Assembly: GCA_938082955.1 (NCBI GenBank)
Contig: CALKDE010000256.1
Span: 1-16,073 of the forward strand
DNA length: 16,073 nucleotides
Reading direction: 5' to 3'
Source of the DNA: an uncultured Pseudomonadales bacterium
Lineage (GTDB): Bacteria; Pseudomonadota; Gammaproteobacteria; Pseudomonadales; Pseudohongiellaceae
Shown here: positions 1 through 8,215 of the stretch, piece after piece
Layout of the letters: every line of letters starts with the position of its first letter
Position numbering within the stretch: position 1 is the first letter of the stretch
Position numbers and translations under genes: made by a program
Notes under the pieces: model-generated
Seen by the model: only the letters and a program-made list of their open reading frames with translations
What the model was told of the DNA's origin: nothing
Database searches by the model: none

Positions 1-597
1 TTGATCCTCAATCACACCCACTGAAAACTCTTTTCCGATAACACACTTCTCTGCCATTACCTCTGAATCAAATCCGCTAGCTATTTCAAACTGCTTCTTG
101 AGACCTGCTGCGTCTTTTACTATTGCTATTCCCAGGCTCGATCCACCACTGACTGGCTTCACAACTATGACTTCAAATCTATCGATCAATACCTGCCAAT
201 CGCTTGCCTCATTCAGCATGACAAAATCGGCCGTCTTCAACTCGAGGCGCTGCCAAATCAGCTTGCTCTTCGCCTTATCCATGGCTAATGCAGAGGCCAG
301 CACACCGCTCCCGGTATACGGAATCTTCAAAATTTCTAGAAGACCCTGCATCGTTCCGTCTTCCCCGCCCTGACCATGCAACATGATCAACGCCAGATCC
401 GGCTTTAAGCGTTCTAGGTCTGCGACAACGGTATCGCTCACATCCAGAACACTTGCCTGTACGCCTAATCTCAGCAATCCCTGATAGACCGCGTCACCAC
501 TCAACAGGGAAATTTCGCGCTCTGCGGAGTTCCCGCCTTTCAGTACGACGACGTGCCCACAATTTGCTATGATTTTCTCTTTATGTATCGTTCTCAT
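1..597 (-). CDS. ddlB: D-alanine--D-alanine ligase, N-terminal 199 codons (cut by window edge)
   Basis: This cytoplasmic ATP-grasp ligase joins two D-alanines into the dipeptide that MurF adds to the stem peptide. The reading frame is open from ATG at 597 to the window edge. The N-terminal motif GGNSAERE (21-28) contains E26, matching E. coli DdlB E15. HGQGGEDGTMQG (74-85), YTGSG (94-98) and MDK (106-108) follow. The ATP-grasp lysine is K147 in VVKP, followed by the GGSSLG loop, and the segment EKCVIGKEF near the edge matches the family. The C-terminal metal-binding half is outside the window. An in-frame stop lies seven codons upstream of the ATG, so no longer start is possible; the N terminus is about 11 residues longer than in E. 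coli. It follows murC after 52 bases, the largest gap inside the cluster. The ribosome-binding site is weak (AGAG just before the ATG). ddlB rather than ddlA is chosen from its position after murC. Confidence 0.95.
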   Translation of the reverse strand, partial: MRTIHKEKIIANCGHVVVLKGGNSAEREISLLSGDAVYQGLLRLGVQASVLDVSDTVVADLERLKPDLALIMLHGQGGEDGTMQGLLEILKIPYTGSGVLASALAMDKAKSKLIWQRLELKTADFVMLNEASDWQVLIDRFEVIVVKPVSGGSSLGIAIVKDAAGLKKQFEIASGFDSEVMAEKCVIGKEFSVGVIEDQ

Positions 598-649
598 TTC
601 TCTATTTCTTGACCCTTAAATGCAAAAACCTTCTATGAAAATCAATCAA

Positions 650-2077
650 TTATGCTTTAAAACCCAATTTGGCCAATTGTTTGGACAAAGTGCCGACACT
701 TCCTGCTCCCTGAGTCAAAATGATGTCCCCCGGCAGGACTAATTCACTTAGAATGCCCTGCACCTCGGACTCGTCTTTTACATAAAAAGGATCAACTTTC
801 CCACGTAATCTAATGCTTCGGCAGAGGCTTCTGGAGTCCGCGCTGGCGATTTTTTTCTCCCCTGCGGAGTACACCTCTAGCAGAAGCAAAACATCCGCCT
901 CACCAAGAACTTCGACAAAGTCCTCATAGAGATCCTTAGTGCGACTGTAGCGGTGTGGTTGATAGACCATAACCAATCGATTGTCTGGCCACCCATCACG
1001 CAGGGCTCGCAGTGTCGCGGCAACTTCCGTCGGATGATGTCCGTAGTCATCGATAAGCATGACCGTTCCTCCGTCCACGGCAAATTCACCCTGCACATCG
1101 AAACGACGACCTACTCCAGCAAAATTTTGGATACCGCTCTGGATATCCTTCGCCTTGATACCCTCGTCTGTTGCGATGGCAATTGCGGCAGTCGCATTCA
1201 GCGCGTTATGCCGACCTGGCATATTCAGTGTGATTTTTAGCTTGTCCTTGGCTTCCTTGCGCACCACTTCAAATTGGGTGATTTGTTGCTCCTGACTCAA
1301 ACTAGTGATTCTGAAATCTGCGTCCTCAGCGAAGCCATAGGTGATTTTCGGTCTCGATATGCGCGGGAGCAATTCGCGCACAACTGGATCATCGATGCAC
1401 AACACAGCCAATCCGTAAAAAGGGAGATTGTGCAGAAAGTCGATGAAGTATTTTTTCAGGTTCTCAAAGTCACCACCGTAAGTACTCATGTGATCGGCTT
1501 CGATGTTTGTCACAACGGCAACCATAGGCTGTAGATGCATGAAGGAGGCGTCGCTCTCGTCTGCCTCTGCAACCAAGTACCTGCTCTCTCCCAATCGAGC
1601 ATTGGTTCCTGCGCTATTCAGTAAACCTCCAATAACGAATGTAGGATCGAAACCCGCCTGCGCCAATACAGATGCCACAATGCTCGTAGTCGTGGTCTTC
1701 CCGTGCGTGCCCGCGATAGCGATCGAGTGACGGTAGCGCATCAACTCAGCCAACATCTCTGCACGTGCGATCAATGGCTTAGACTCATTGATCGCCGCTT
1801 TGATTTCAGGATTACGCTCATCGATAGCACTGGAATAGACAACTACATCGGCATTCTTCACATTCGCCGCGTCATGCCCAATAAATATCTCAGCGCCCAT
1901 GGACTCTAGGCGCTCAGTATTCGGAGACTTCTTGAGGTCTGAGCCGCTGATTTTATAGCCCTGATTTAGCAATACTTCGGCCACACCACACATGCCGGCG
2001 CCACCGATCCCGACAAAATGCAGTCTATTGATGCGCCTCATCTCTGGAATAACATGTCGATTGGCTGCACTATGCAT
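650..2077 (-). CDS. murC: UDP-N-acetylmuramate--L-alanine ligase
   Basis: MurC adds L-alanine to UDP-MurNAc in the cytoplasm, the first amino-acid step of the stem peptide, using ATP. The 475-residue protein has the three-domain Mur ligase plan: an N-terminal UDP-substrate domain opening with GIGGAGM (23-29), a central ATPase domain with P-loop GTHGKTTT (123-130), EADESD (171-176) and NIEADHM (191-197), and a C-terminal domain with HNALN (290-294), DDYGHHPTEV (343-352) and QPHRYSRT (373-380). The DDYGHHP motif separates MurC from MurD, MurE and MurF. The ATG start is supported by GGAG seven bases upstream and by alignment of PEMRR (11-15) with the E. coli N terminus. The start lies inside the end of murG: the two genes share 8 bases (ATGCATAG), so translation is probably coupled. 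Confidence 0.98.
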   Translation of the reverse strand: MHSAANRHVIPEMRRINRLHFVGIGGAGMCGVAEVLLNQGYKISGSDLKKSPNTERLESMGAEIFIGHDAANVKNADVVVYSSAIDERNPEIKAAINESKPLIARAEMLAELMRYRHSIAIAGTHGKTTTTSIVASVLAQAGFDPTFVIGGLLNSAGTNARLGESRYLVAEADESDASFMHLQPMVAVVTNIEADHMSTYGGDFENLKKYFIDFLHNLPFYGLAVLCIDDPVVRELLPRISRPKITYGFAEDADFRITSLSQEQQITQFEVVRKEAKDKLKITLNMPGRHNALNATAAIAIATDEGIKAKDIQSGIQNFAGVGRRFDVQGEFAVDGGTVMLIDDYGHHPTEVAATLRALRDGWPDNRLVMVYQPHRYSRTKDLYEDFVEVLGEADVLLLLEVYSAGEKKIASADSRSLCRSIRLRGKVDPFYVKDESEVQGILSELVLPGDIILTQGAGSVGTLSKQLAKLGFKA

Positions 2078-3170
2078 GGATTAACTCCAAACAATGGCGC
2101 GCAATGATTTCATCTGCGTCACAAATTGCTATGGATTTTGCCCTATCGCTCATTTGCTGTAATTTGCCACGGTTTTTATCCAGATCCAGCAGCAGCGCTT
2201 TTAGCGCAGGAACAGTTAAATCTTTTTGCTCCAGTAGGAGAGCGGCGCCGGCCTGGACCAACCAATTTGCGTTGTGCTTTTGCTGATGATCACTGTGATG
2301 CGGGTACGGAACCAATATAGAGGGTAAACCAGCCGCGGCAATCTCACTAACCGTGCTCGCGCCGGAACGACAAATCACCAAATCAGCCCAAACATAGGCC
2401 TGTGCCATGTCACTGATAAACGGGAGCACGTCTATTCTCTTAGACAAAACCAAACCCCTGTCCCGATAAGCCTGCTGTGTTCTCTCAAGAGTACTATCAC
2501 CTGTCTGATGACGCGTTGACGGACGATTTTCTTCTGGCCAATTTGCTAACAATTCTGGCACGACTTTGTTAATCGCCAACGCGCCTTGGCTGCCACCTAA
2601 GACTAAAATTTGTAACGGTCTAGAAGCCTCTTTAAGGCTTCTGGTTCGCTGCGCGAGTTGCGCAATTTCCTTGCGCATTGGGTTACCTGTATGAATTACC
2701 TTTTTGCTTTGCGAGAACGTATTCGGGAAGGCCTCAAATACCTGATTCGCAATCTTCGCCAACAATTTATTGGTAAAACCCGGCACCGCATTCTGCTCGT
2801 GAATCACTAGTTTCCTGCCTGTTAATTTGGCTGCTAGGCCCCCTGGGCCTGAAACGAAACCTCCCATCCCCAGCACGCAATCTGGCTTTACCTTTAAAAG
2901 TATTCGCACTGATTGGATTAGTGCCTGCGCTAACATGAAAGGTGCCGCTATCAGTCTAGCTATGCCCTTGCCTTTGAGGCCCTTCGCAGAAACGGCATGA
3001 ATTCGAATCCCTGTTCCTTCAAGCAGTCTGTTTTCCATTCCCTGATGAGTGCCCATCCATTCAGTTTGGATATTTTGCTCTTGCAATTTCTGCGCAATTG
3101 AAAGCGCTGGGAATACATGACCACCGGTTCCGGCGGCCATAATTAATACAGTTGTGTTTTTAGCTGACAC
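2070..3170 (-). CDS. murG: UDP-GlcNAc:lipid I N-acetylglucosaminyltransferase (GTG start)
   Basis: MurG transfers GlcNAc from UDP-GlcNAc to lipid I on the inner face of the inner membrane, giving lipid II. The 366-residue protein is a two-domain GT-B glycosyltransferase. The N-terminal domain has GTGGH (14-18), GMGGFVSGPGG (101-111) and HEQNAVPG (124-131). The C-terminal donor domain has GGSQGA (192-197), CRSGAST followed by E276, and PYPHHSDHQQ (288-297). The start codon is GTG, 8 bases after the ftsW stop. No good Shine-Dalgarno lies at the usual distance (GAGG is about 13 bases away, inside the end of ftsW), so translation probably depends on ribosomes finishing ftsW. The only ATG nearby (codon 11) would remove part of the first strand before the glycine loop, so GTG is preferred. 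Confidence 0.97.
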   Translation of the reverse strand: MSAKNTTVLIMAAGTGGHVFPALSIAQKLQEQNIQTEWMGTHQGMENRLLEGTGIRIHAVSAKGLKGKGIARLIAAPFMLAQALIQSVRILLKVKPDCVLGMGGFVSGPGGLAAKLTGRKLVIHEQNAVPGFTNKLLAKIANQVFEAFPNTFSQSKKVIHTGNPMRKEIAQLAQRTRSLKEASRPLQILVLGGSQGALAINKVVPELLANWPEENRPSTRHQTGDSTLERTQQAYRDRGLVLSKRIDVLPFISDMAQAYVWADLVICRSGASTVSEIAAAGLPSILVPYPHHSDHQQKHNANWLVQAGAALLLEQKDLTVPALKALLLDLDKNRGKLQQMSDRAKSIAICDADEIIARHCLELIHA

Positions 3171-3178
3171 GTTTCTAG

Positions 3179-4357
3179 CTACGCCTCACCAACATCATTA
3201 ATCTTATTGTCGATCTCGTATTCAATGCGAACCAACAACCCAATCATAAAAAAGCTCATGATCAGACTCGCACCTCCATAGCTCATGAAGGGCAACGTCA
3301 ATCCTTTTACAGGCAGTAAACTAATGCTCGCCCCAACGTTGATCATCGCCTGACCTGCAAATAATAGCCCTAGACCGTAGGCAAAAAATGCTGCAAATAA
3401 TTTGTTGTCTTGCTGCGCCTTCTGACCGATAGAGAAGGCTTTATAAATAAGCGCAGAAAACAGAAGTATCACCGTAGCCACACCAACCAAACCGAGCTCT
3501 TCACCGACGATGGCAAGCACGAAGTCATTGTGTGCCTCTGGCAGGAAGTAGAGCTTCTGTATGCTATTTCCAAGACCGACGCCAAACCATTCGCCGCGGC
3601 CAAATGCCACTTGAGCCATCGCCTGTTGATAGCCACCATTAGTTACGTTTTCAACAGCCCAAGGATCTAGGAATGAGGTAATCCTATCGATTACATAAGG
3701 CTTCATGACCGCAAGCAAAGCAATTCCTCCCATGCATACGGTCAACATCAATAAAATACGGTGAAGTTTTGCTCCCGCCAGAAAAATCATGCACAGCGCA
3801 GTAAGCGTCAGAATAACCATCGTTCCATGGTCAGGCTGGAAGTGAAATAGAGTCACGGCGACGCCAACAACTAGAAGCGGCTTACAAAATCCGGACCATT
3901 TTTCACGAACTTCATCTAACTGTCTCTCCAAAAATCCTGCGAGATAAACCACGATAAAAACTTTCGCCAACTCTGAAGGCTGAAGTTCGAAGAAGACTAG
4001 GTCTATTCTTCTCGTACTTCCCTTAACCGACTCGCCTACGCCGGGCAAAAGTACTAATAAAAGGAGCAAAAACGACCCCATTAGCAAATACAAACTCCAT
4101 GTACGCCAGCTCGTTACTGGAATATGAAGAGTACCAACTAAAACGAATATTCCTACAACAGAAAAAATTAGCTGCCGCTTAAGGAAAAAGAACGGGTCAG
4201 AGTATTGACTACTGGCTAGCTCGACTGAGGCGGATGTCATCATTAGCAAGCCGATAAACAGCAGCAAGAAAGTGAACAACAATATGCTATTTACTGCCCG
4301 CGGCTGGACCGGATTGATGAGTCTGTTAGTGGGCGCTATTGCCCTCGCCATGCTCAT
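3179..4357 (-). CDS. ftsW: Septal peptidoglycan glycosyltransferase FtsW (SEDS family)
   Basis: FtsW is the division-specific SEDS polymerase. It polymerises lipid II into glycan strands at the septum in complex with FtsI. The 392-residue protein is strongly hydrophobic with about ten membrane segments, the first near residues 24-45. Family signatures are visible: FFELQPSE (122-129), FQPDHGT (173-179), GVGLGNSIQKLYFLPEAHNDF (split around 259-279) with D278 at the place of the proposed catalytic aspartate, GEELG (285-289), and LPVKGLTLPFMSYGG (348-362). The start overlaps the murD stop by four bases (ATGA), with GGAG eight bases upstream inside murD. A second ATG at codon 3 is possible but further from the Shine-Dalgarno. 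FtsW is chosen over RodA because of its place between murD and murG. Confidence 0.97.
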   Translation of the reverse strand: MSMARAIAPTNRLINPVQPRAVNSILLFTFLLLFIGLLMMTSASVELASSQYSDPFFFLKRQLIFSVVGIFVLVGTLHIPVTSWRTWSLYLLMGSFLLLLLVLLPGVGESVKGSTRRIDLVFFELQPSELAKVFIVVYLAGFLERQLDEVREKWSGFCKPLLVVGVAVTLFHFQPDHGTMVILTLTALCMIFLAGAKLHRILLMLTVCMGGIALLAVMKPYVIDRITSFLDPWAVENVTNGGYQQAMAQVAFGRGEWFGVGLGNSIQKLYFLPEAHNDFVLAIVGEELGLVGVATVILLFSALIYKAFSIGQKAQQDNKLFAAFFAYGLGLLFAGQAMINVGASISLLPVKGLTLPFMSYGGASLIMSFFMIGLLVRIEYEIDNKINDVGEA

Positions 4358-5715
4358 TGCAAAGTCTCCACTGACTTCATGAAAGCGAAGCCTCGATGCT
4401 GGAAATTCTCAAACATATCAAAGCTAGCACAAGCAGGTGAGAGCAACACGGCATCACCAGCCGTGGAATGCTGCAATGCGACTCGCGCGGCATCGTGCAT
4501 ATCACTTGCGAAATAGGTCTGAGTTTCTTTATCGAAATAGCTCGCTATTTCCGCCGCATCTTGCCCGATAAGAATCAGCACCTTGCCCCATTTATTCATC
4601 GCCGGCACCAGTGCGGCGAAATTTGCGCCCTTAGCGATACCGCCAGCAATCAACACTATGTGCCCCGGAATATGTTCGCCCAGACCTTCAACAGCAGCCA
4701 CAGTCGCACCAACATTCGTTCCTTTAGAATCATTGTAAAAATCAACTCCCTCAATATTTGCCACCCACTGACAACGGTGTGGCAATCCACAGAACTCGGT
4801 GATCGCGGCCTTAATTGCATTCATGTCTATGTCTATTGCCATGGCTAATGCTATTGCTGCTAATACATTTGAAATATTGTGCTGACCAAAAATTTTTAAC
4901 TCGTTTACCGAAACAATCTTTTCTAATTGATAGGCAAGGTATAAATCGCCACCTTCTTCGAGTAGCCCCAGAGAGTTGATGCCTGCCCGGCCGAATCCAA
5001 AATCCCACACTGCTGCCTCATTCTTTTCAAGCGGATAACTCTCTTTGGCATCGCGGTTGATAACTACCTGCTTACAACCGGTGAATATCCTTTGCTTCGC
5101 ACGGTGATAGTCGTCAATCCCTTCATATCTATCCATATGGTCTGCACTCAAATTCAATATAGTGGCAACCCTCGCCCCTAAACTCTCTGTCGTTTCTAAC
5201 TGGAAGCTCGATAATTCCAGCAAATACAGCTCCTTTTCTCCTTCTGCGATCAAATCGAGGGCTGGTTTAAAGTTATCGCCATCTAGGTTGCCGCCTAACC
5301 CAAAATTCTTACCTGCCTTTCTTAATATTTCCGCCAGCATTGCCACTACAGTGCTCTTACCATTCGATCCCGTGACAGCAATGATTGGTGCGGCTACCTG
5401 CTTAGAAAAAATATCTATGTCTCCGGTAATAGCAACACCGGCTTTCTTTGCCGCTTCTATTTCGGCACAGCGAATACTTAAGCCCGGACTAACGACTAAC
5501 TGCTTCGCCGTTATAAATGTCTGTAAATTAAAATCACCTAATTCATACTCTACATCTGGATACAGCTCTTTCAATGCCGCAAGAGCTGGTGGTTCATCGC
5601 GGCTATCTACAACTTTGACTTTTTCACCCGCTTGGGCGAAATATTTCACGCAAGACAGCCCCGTAGCACCCAGCCCAACAATCACGGTAAGACGGTTATC
5701 TAGATCAATCGTCAT
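4354..5715 (-). CDS. murD: UDP-N-acetylmuramoyl-L-alanine--D-glutamate ligase
   Basis: MurD adds D-glutamate to UDP-MurNAc-L-Ala in the cytoplasm using ATP. The 453-residue protein shows the Mur ligase layout: GLGATGLS (14-21) in the UDP-binding domain, P-loop GSNGKST (116-122), ELSSFQLE (167-174), NLSADHMDRY (188-197) and K207 at the position of the carbamylated lysine. The C-terminal domain has YNDSKGTN (327-334) and LSPACASFDMF (425-435), which are MurD-specific. It starts 37 bases after mraY; GGA lies about 12 bases before the ATG, so the ribosome-binding site is weak. It ends in a four-base ATGA overlap with ftsW. A 185-codon frame opposite its 5' half is a shadow without family signatures. 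Confidence 0.97.
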   Translation of the reverse strand: MTIDLDNRLTVIVGLGATGLSCVKYFAQAGEKVKVVDSRDEPPALAALKELYPDVEYELGDFNLQTFITAKQLVVSPGLSIRCAEIEAAKKAGVAITGDIDIFSKQVAAPIIAVTGSNGKSTVVAMLAEILRKAGKNFGLGGNLDGDNFKPALDLIAEGEKELYLLELSSFQLETTESLGARVATILNLSADHMDRYEGIDDYHRAKQRIFTGCKQVVINRDAKESYPLEKNEAAVWDFGFGRAGINSLGLLEEGGDLYLAYQLEKIVSVNELKIFGQHNISNVLAAIALAMAIDIDMNAIKAAITEFCGLPHRCQWVANIEGVDFYNDSKGTNVGATVAAVEGLGEHIPGHIVLIAGGIAKGANFAALVPAMNKWGKVLILIGQDAAEIASYFDKETQTYFASDMHDAARVALQHSTAGDAVLLSPACASFDMFENFQHRGFAFMKSVETLQ

Positions 5716-5752
5716 CTAGTCTAATTCCAATTGTCTGCGCATCTAATTGAAC

Positions 5753-6835
5753 CTAGCGCAACTTCAATGTGGCTAAGCCAAACAACACCAACATGACAGT
5801 TATAATCCAGAACCTAACAATGACCCTTGGTTCAGGCCAGCCCTTCAATTCAAAATGATGATGCAATGGAGCCATTTTAAAAACACGCTTACCAGTCAAC
5901 TTAAACGAAGTCACTTGAATGATGACCGAAGCTGTCTCTGCTATGAATATCCCACCCATAATAAAAAACACTATCTCGTGACGCGAGATGATCGCCATAA
6001 CAGCAAGCGCTGCTCCCAACGCGAGCGCGCCAACGTCTCCCATGAAAATCTGCGCGGGATATGTGTTAAACCATAGGAACCCAAGTCCAGAGCCCAATAG
6101 AGCTCCTGCGAAAATAATCAGCTCTCCGGAACCCACTACATAAGGAATATTTAGATAGGCTGAGAATTCTGTATTGCCAGCCAGGTAGGCGATCACGCCG
6201 AGTGCGCCACCCACCATCACTGTCGGTAAAATTGCCAGACCATCGAGGCCGTCGGTTAGGTTCACCGCATTACTAAAACCCACAATAATGAAGCAACTGA
6301 CTGCAATATAAAGAATACCGACATCGATAGACACATTTTTGAAAAAAGGAACAATATAGCTAATCTCAACTGCGCTGAACGCGGTGTAGTAAAGTGAAAT
6401 AGCCGCTCCCAGACCAATGACGGTTTGCCAAAGGAGTTTCCATCGCGCAGACAATCCTGTCGTATTTTTTCTAAAAACTTTGCGGTAGTCATCTACCCAT
6501 CCAATTACACCGTAAAGTAAGGTAACCAACAGAGTCACCCATACATAGTGATTCGATAGATCAGACCATAGCAATGTGCTTAGTGCGATACTAACAAGAA
6601 TCAGCACGCCCCCCATCGTAGGTGTGCCAGCCTTACTAAGATGGGTCTGCGGGCCATCGTCTCGTACGACTTGCCCGATTTGGTAATAGTTCAAGCGGCG
6701 AATCACAGTAGGACCAATTAGCAAAGAGATACCAAGCGCCGTCAAGATGCTAAAAATTCCACGCACGGTAATGTACTGAAGAACAGAAAAGCTATTGTCG
6801 AATTGGATTAAGTAGTCTGATAACCAAACTAGCAT
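5753..6835 (-). CDS. mraY: Phospho-N-acetylmuramoyl-pentapeptide transferase
   Basis: MraY is an integral inner-membrane enzyme that moves phospho-MurNAc-pentapeptide onto undecaprenyl phosphate, making lipid I. The 360-residue length equals E. coli MraY, and the key residues fall at the same numbers: D115-D116 in VDDYRK, NLTDGLDGL (192-200) and D267 in FMGDVGALALG. The cytoplasmic loop MAPLHHHFELKGWPEPR (321-337) with its triple histidine is diagnostic. About ten hydrophobic segments are visible. The ATG lies inside the end of murF, with a 7-base overlap (ATGCTAG), and has one of the best Shine-Dalgarno sites of the cluster: GGAG seven bases upstream, within murF. Confidence 0.98.
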   Translation of the reverse strand: MLVWLSDYLIQFDNSFSVLQYITVRGIFSILTALGISLLIGPTVIRRLNYYQIGQVVRDDGPQTHLSKAGTPTMGGVLILVSIALSTLLWSDLSNHYVWVTLLVTLLYGVIGWVDDYRKVFRKNTTGLSARWKLLWQTVIGLGAAISLYYTAFSAVEISYIVPFFKNVSIDVGILYIAVSCFIIVGFSNAVNLTDGLDGLAILPTVMVGGALGVIAYLAGNTEFSAYLNIPYVVGSGELIIFAGALLGSGLGFLWFNTYPAQIFMGDVGALALGAALAVMAIISRHEIVFFIMGGIFIAETASVIIQVTSFKLTGKRVFKMAPLHHHFELKGWPEPRVIVRFWIITVMLVLFGLATLKLR

Positions 6836-8202
6836 TGAGTTTCTCCGTCAATCTTGAGAGCCGTGACAACCTCATCCATCTTTGCGCCGCGAGAACCTTT
6901 AATAAGAACGGTCAGATCTGGATGCGTGACTTCAATTAACGCCTCTATAAGTTCTTCTTTGTTCTCAAAATATCTCCCTTTGCCGGCATAAGCATCGATG
7001 GCCAGCTTGGATTTCTCGCCGGTTGCCCAAAGCGCATCGATCCCTGCATCTGCAGCATTTACGCCAATGCTGCGGTGCGCTGAATCAGTATCGATACCGA
7101 GTTCTTTCATATCGCCCATCACTAAAATTTTCTGACCAGGCACTCTCGACAAGACAGCGATAGCAGCAGAGAAAGATTCCGGGCTAGCGTTGTAGCTATC
7201 ATCGATCAAATAACATCCGTTCATTCCTAAAAGCCGGGAAAGCCGACCCGGTACTGGATTCAATTTCGCCAAACCCTCTGCAATATCTGTCAGACTAGCG
7301 CCTGCTTCCATGGCTACAGCTGAGGCAGCAATGGCATTTAGAACATTGTGCTTGCCAAGAAAGCGTATGCTCAGTGCTTGCTCACCTTGAGGCGTATGTA
7401 GGTTGAAACTACTTGTTCCATCGTCCTGCCCCACACGCTGCGATGCAAAATATTGCGCGTCGCCTGCTATATTGTCATAGCTAAATCGCACGTTTCGTTT
7501 CCCTGCAGCTCGTGCCGACCAATCCTCAACATAGCAGTCGTCTGCGTTTAACACCATAACGCCATCTCTCTTCAAACCATCGATGATTTCACCTTTCGCG
7601 GTTACTATCCCCTGCAAAGAACCAAATCCCTCTATATGAGCAGGGCTAGCGTTGGTGATGAGTGCAATATCCGGCTCGGCCACTGCAACGCTGAATGCAA
7701 TTTCAGCAGCAGCATTTGCTCCCATCTCGATGACAGCATATTCATGCTGTTCTTCGAGCCTTAGCAATGTGAGCGGAACTCCAATCGTGTTGTTGAGATT
7801 TGCCTCGGTAGCAAGACACTTTGCTGAAATATTCAGAATCGAGCTGAGCATTTCCTTTACAGTAGTTTTCCCCTGGCTACCTGTAAGTGCAATTATTTTT
7901 GCAGCACTACGCTGACGATTCAACCGTGCCAACTTGGCGAGCGCCGCATGGGTATCAGTCACTTTCAATGCTGGCAATTGCAATGTAACCTGCCTGGATA
8001 TCACCGCTGAACCGGCGCCTGCACGCCGGGCTTCATCGATGAAATTATTGCCATCGAAATTCTCCCCGACCAAAGCCAGATAAAGATCACCGCTTTGAAG
8101 CAATCGAGTATCGGTAGAAACGCTTGAAAAAATCACATCTTCACCTAGCAATTCGCCACCTAATTCTTGAGCTAACAAGGACAATGTCATGTTGCCGATC
8201 AA
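6829..8202 (-). CDS. murF: UDP-N-acetylmuramoyl-tripeptide--D-alanyl-D-alanine ligase (probable TTG start)
   Basis: MurF adds D-Ala-D-Ala to UDP-MurNAc-tripeptide, completing the pentapeptide precursor. Numbering from the proposed TTG start, the 457-residue protein has VSTDTR (28-33), P-loop GSQGKTT (108-114), NLNNTIGVPLTLL (136-148), EMGANAAAEI (159-168), K203 in TAKGEI as the probable carbamylated lysine, and DDSYNASPESF in the C-terminal half. The frame is open up to an ATG at 8265, but that start would overlap murE by 50 bases and add 21 residues without a family counterpart. The TTG at 8202 has GGAG eight bases upstream and makes the N terminus align with E. coli MurF. An ATG at 8190 is also possible (453 residues) but has no Shine-Dalgarno. 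The gap to murE is 13 bases. Identity is certain; the start is inferred. Confidence 0.96.
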   Translation of the reverse strand: MIGNMTLSLLAQELGGELLGEDVIFSSVSTDTRLLQSGDLYLALVGENFDGNNFIDEARRAGAGSAVISRQVTLQLPALKVTDTHAALAKLARLNRQRSAAKIIALTGSQGKTTVKEMLSSILNISAKCLATEANLNNTIGVPLTLLRLEEQHEYAVIEMGANAAAEIAFSVAVAEPDIALITNASPAHIEGFGSLQGIVTAKGEIIDGLKRDGVMVLNADDCYVEDWSARAAGKRNVRFSYDNIAGDAQYFASQRVGQDDGTSSFNLHTPQGEQALSIRFLGKHNVLNAIAASAVAMEAGASLTDIAEGLAKLNPVPGRLSRLLGMNGCYLIDDSYNASPESFSAAIAVLSRVPGQKILVMGDMKELGIDTDSAHRSIGVNAADAGIDALWATGEKSKLAIDAYAGKGRYFENKEELIEALIEVTHPDLTVLIKGSRGAKMDEVVTALKIDGETQC

Positions 8203-8210
8203 CGCACCCG

Positions 8211-8214
8211 CTCC
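8211..8214 (-). promoter_or_regulatory. Ribosome-binding site deciding the murF start
   Basis: GGAG on the minus strand begins one base after the murE stop codon and lies eight bases before TTG at 8202. It sits about 20 bases before the ATG at 8190 and downstream of the ATG at 8265, so of the three possible starts only the TTG is well placed. Confidence 0.55.
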
Positions 8215-8215
8215 A

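Noticed and set aside
953..1534. Several overlapping plus-strand frames of 75-95 codons
   Set aside because: All are shadows of murC, which has complete catalytic motifs in its own frame.
4468..4848. A 126-codon plus-strand frame
   Set aside because: Antisense to the 3' half of murD; no motif, and murD itself is fully supported.
5162..5719. A 185-codon plus-strand frame
   Set aside because: It is entirely opposite murD, has no recognisable motif or ribosome-binding site, and its composition is that of a codon shadow.
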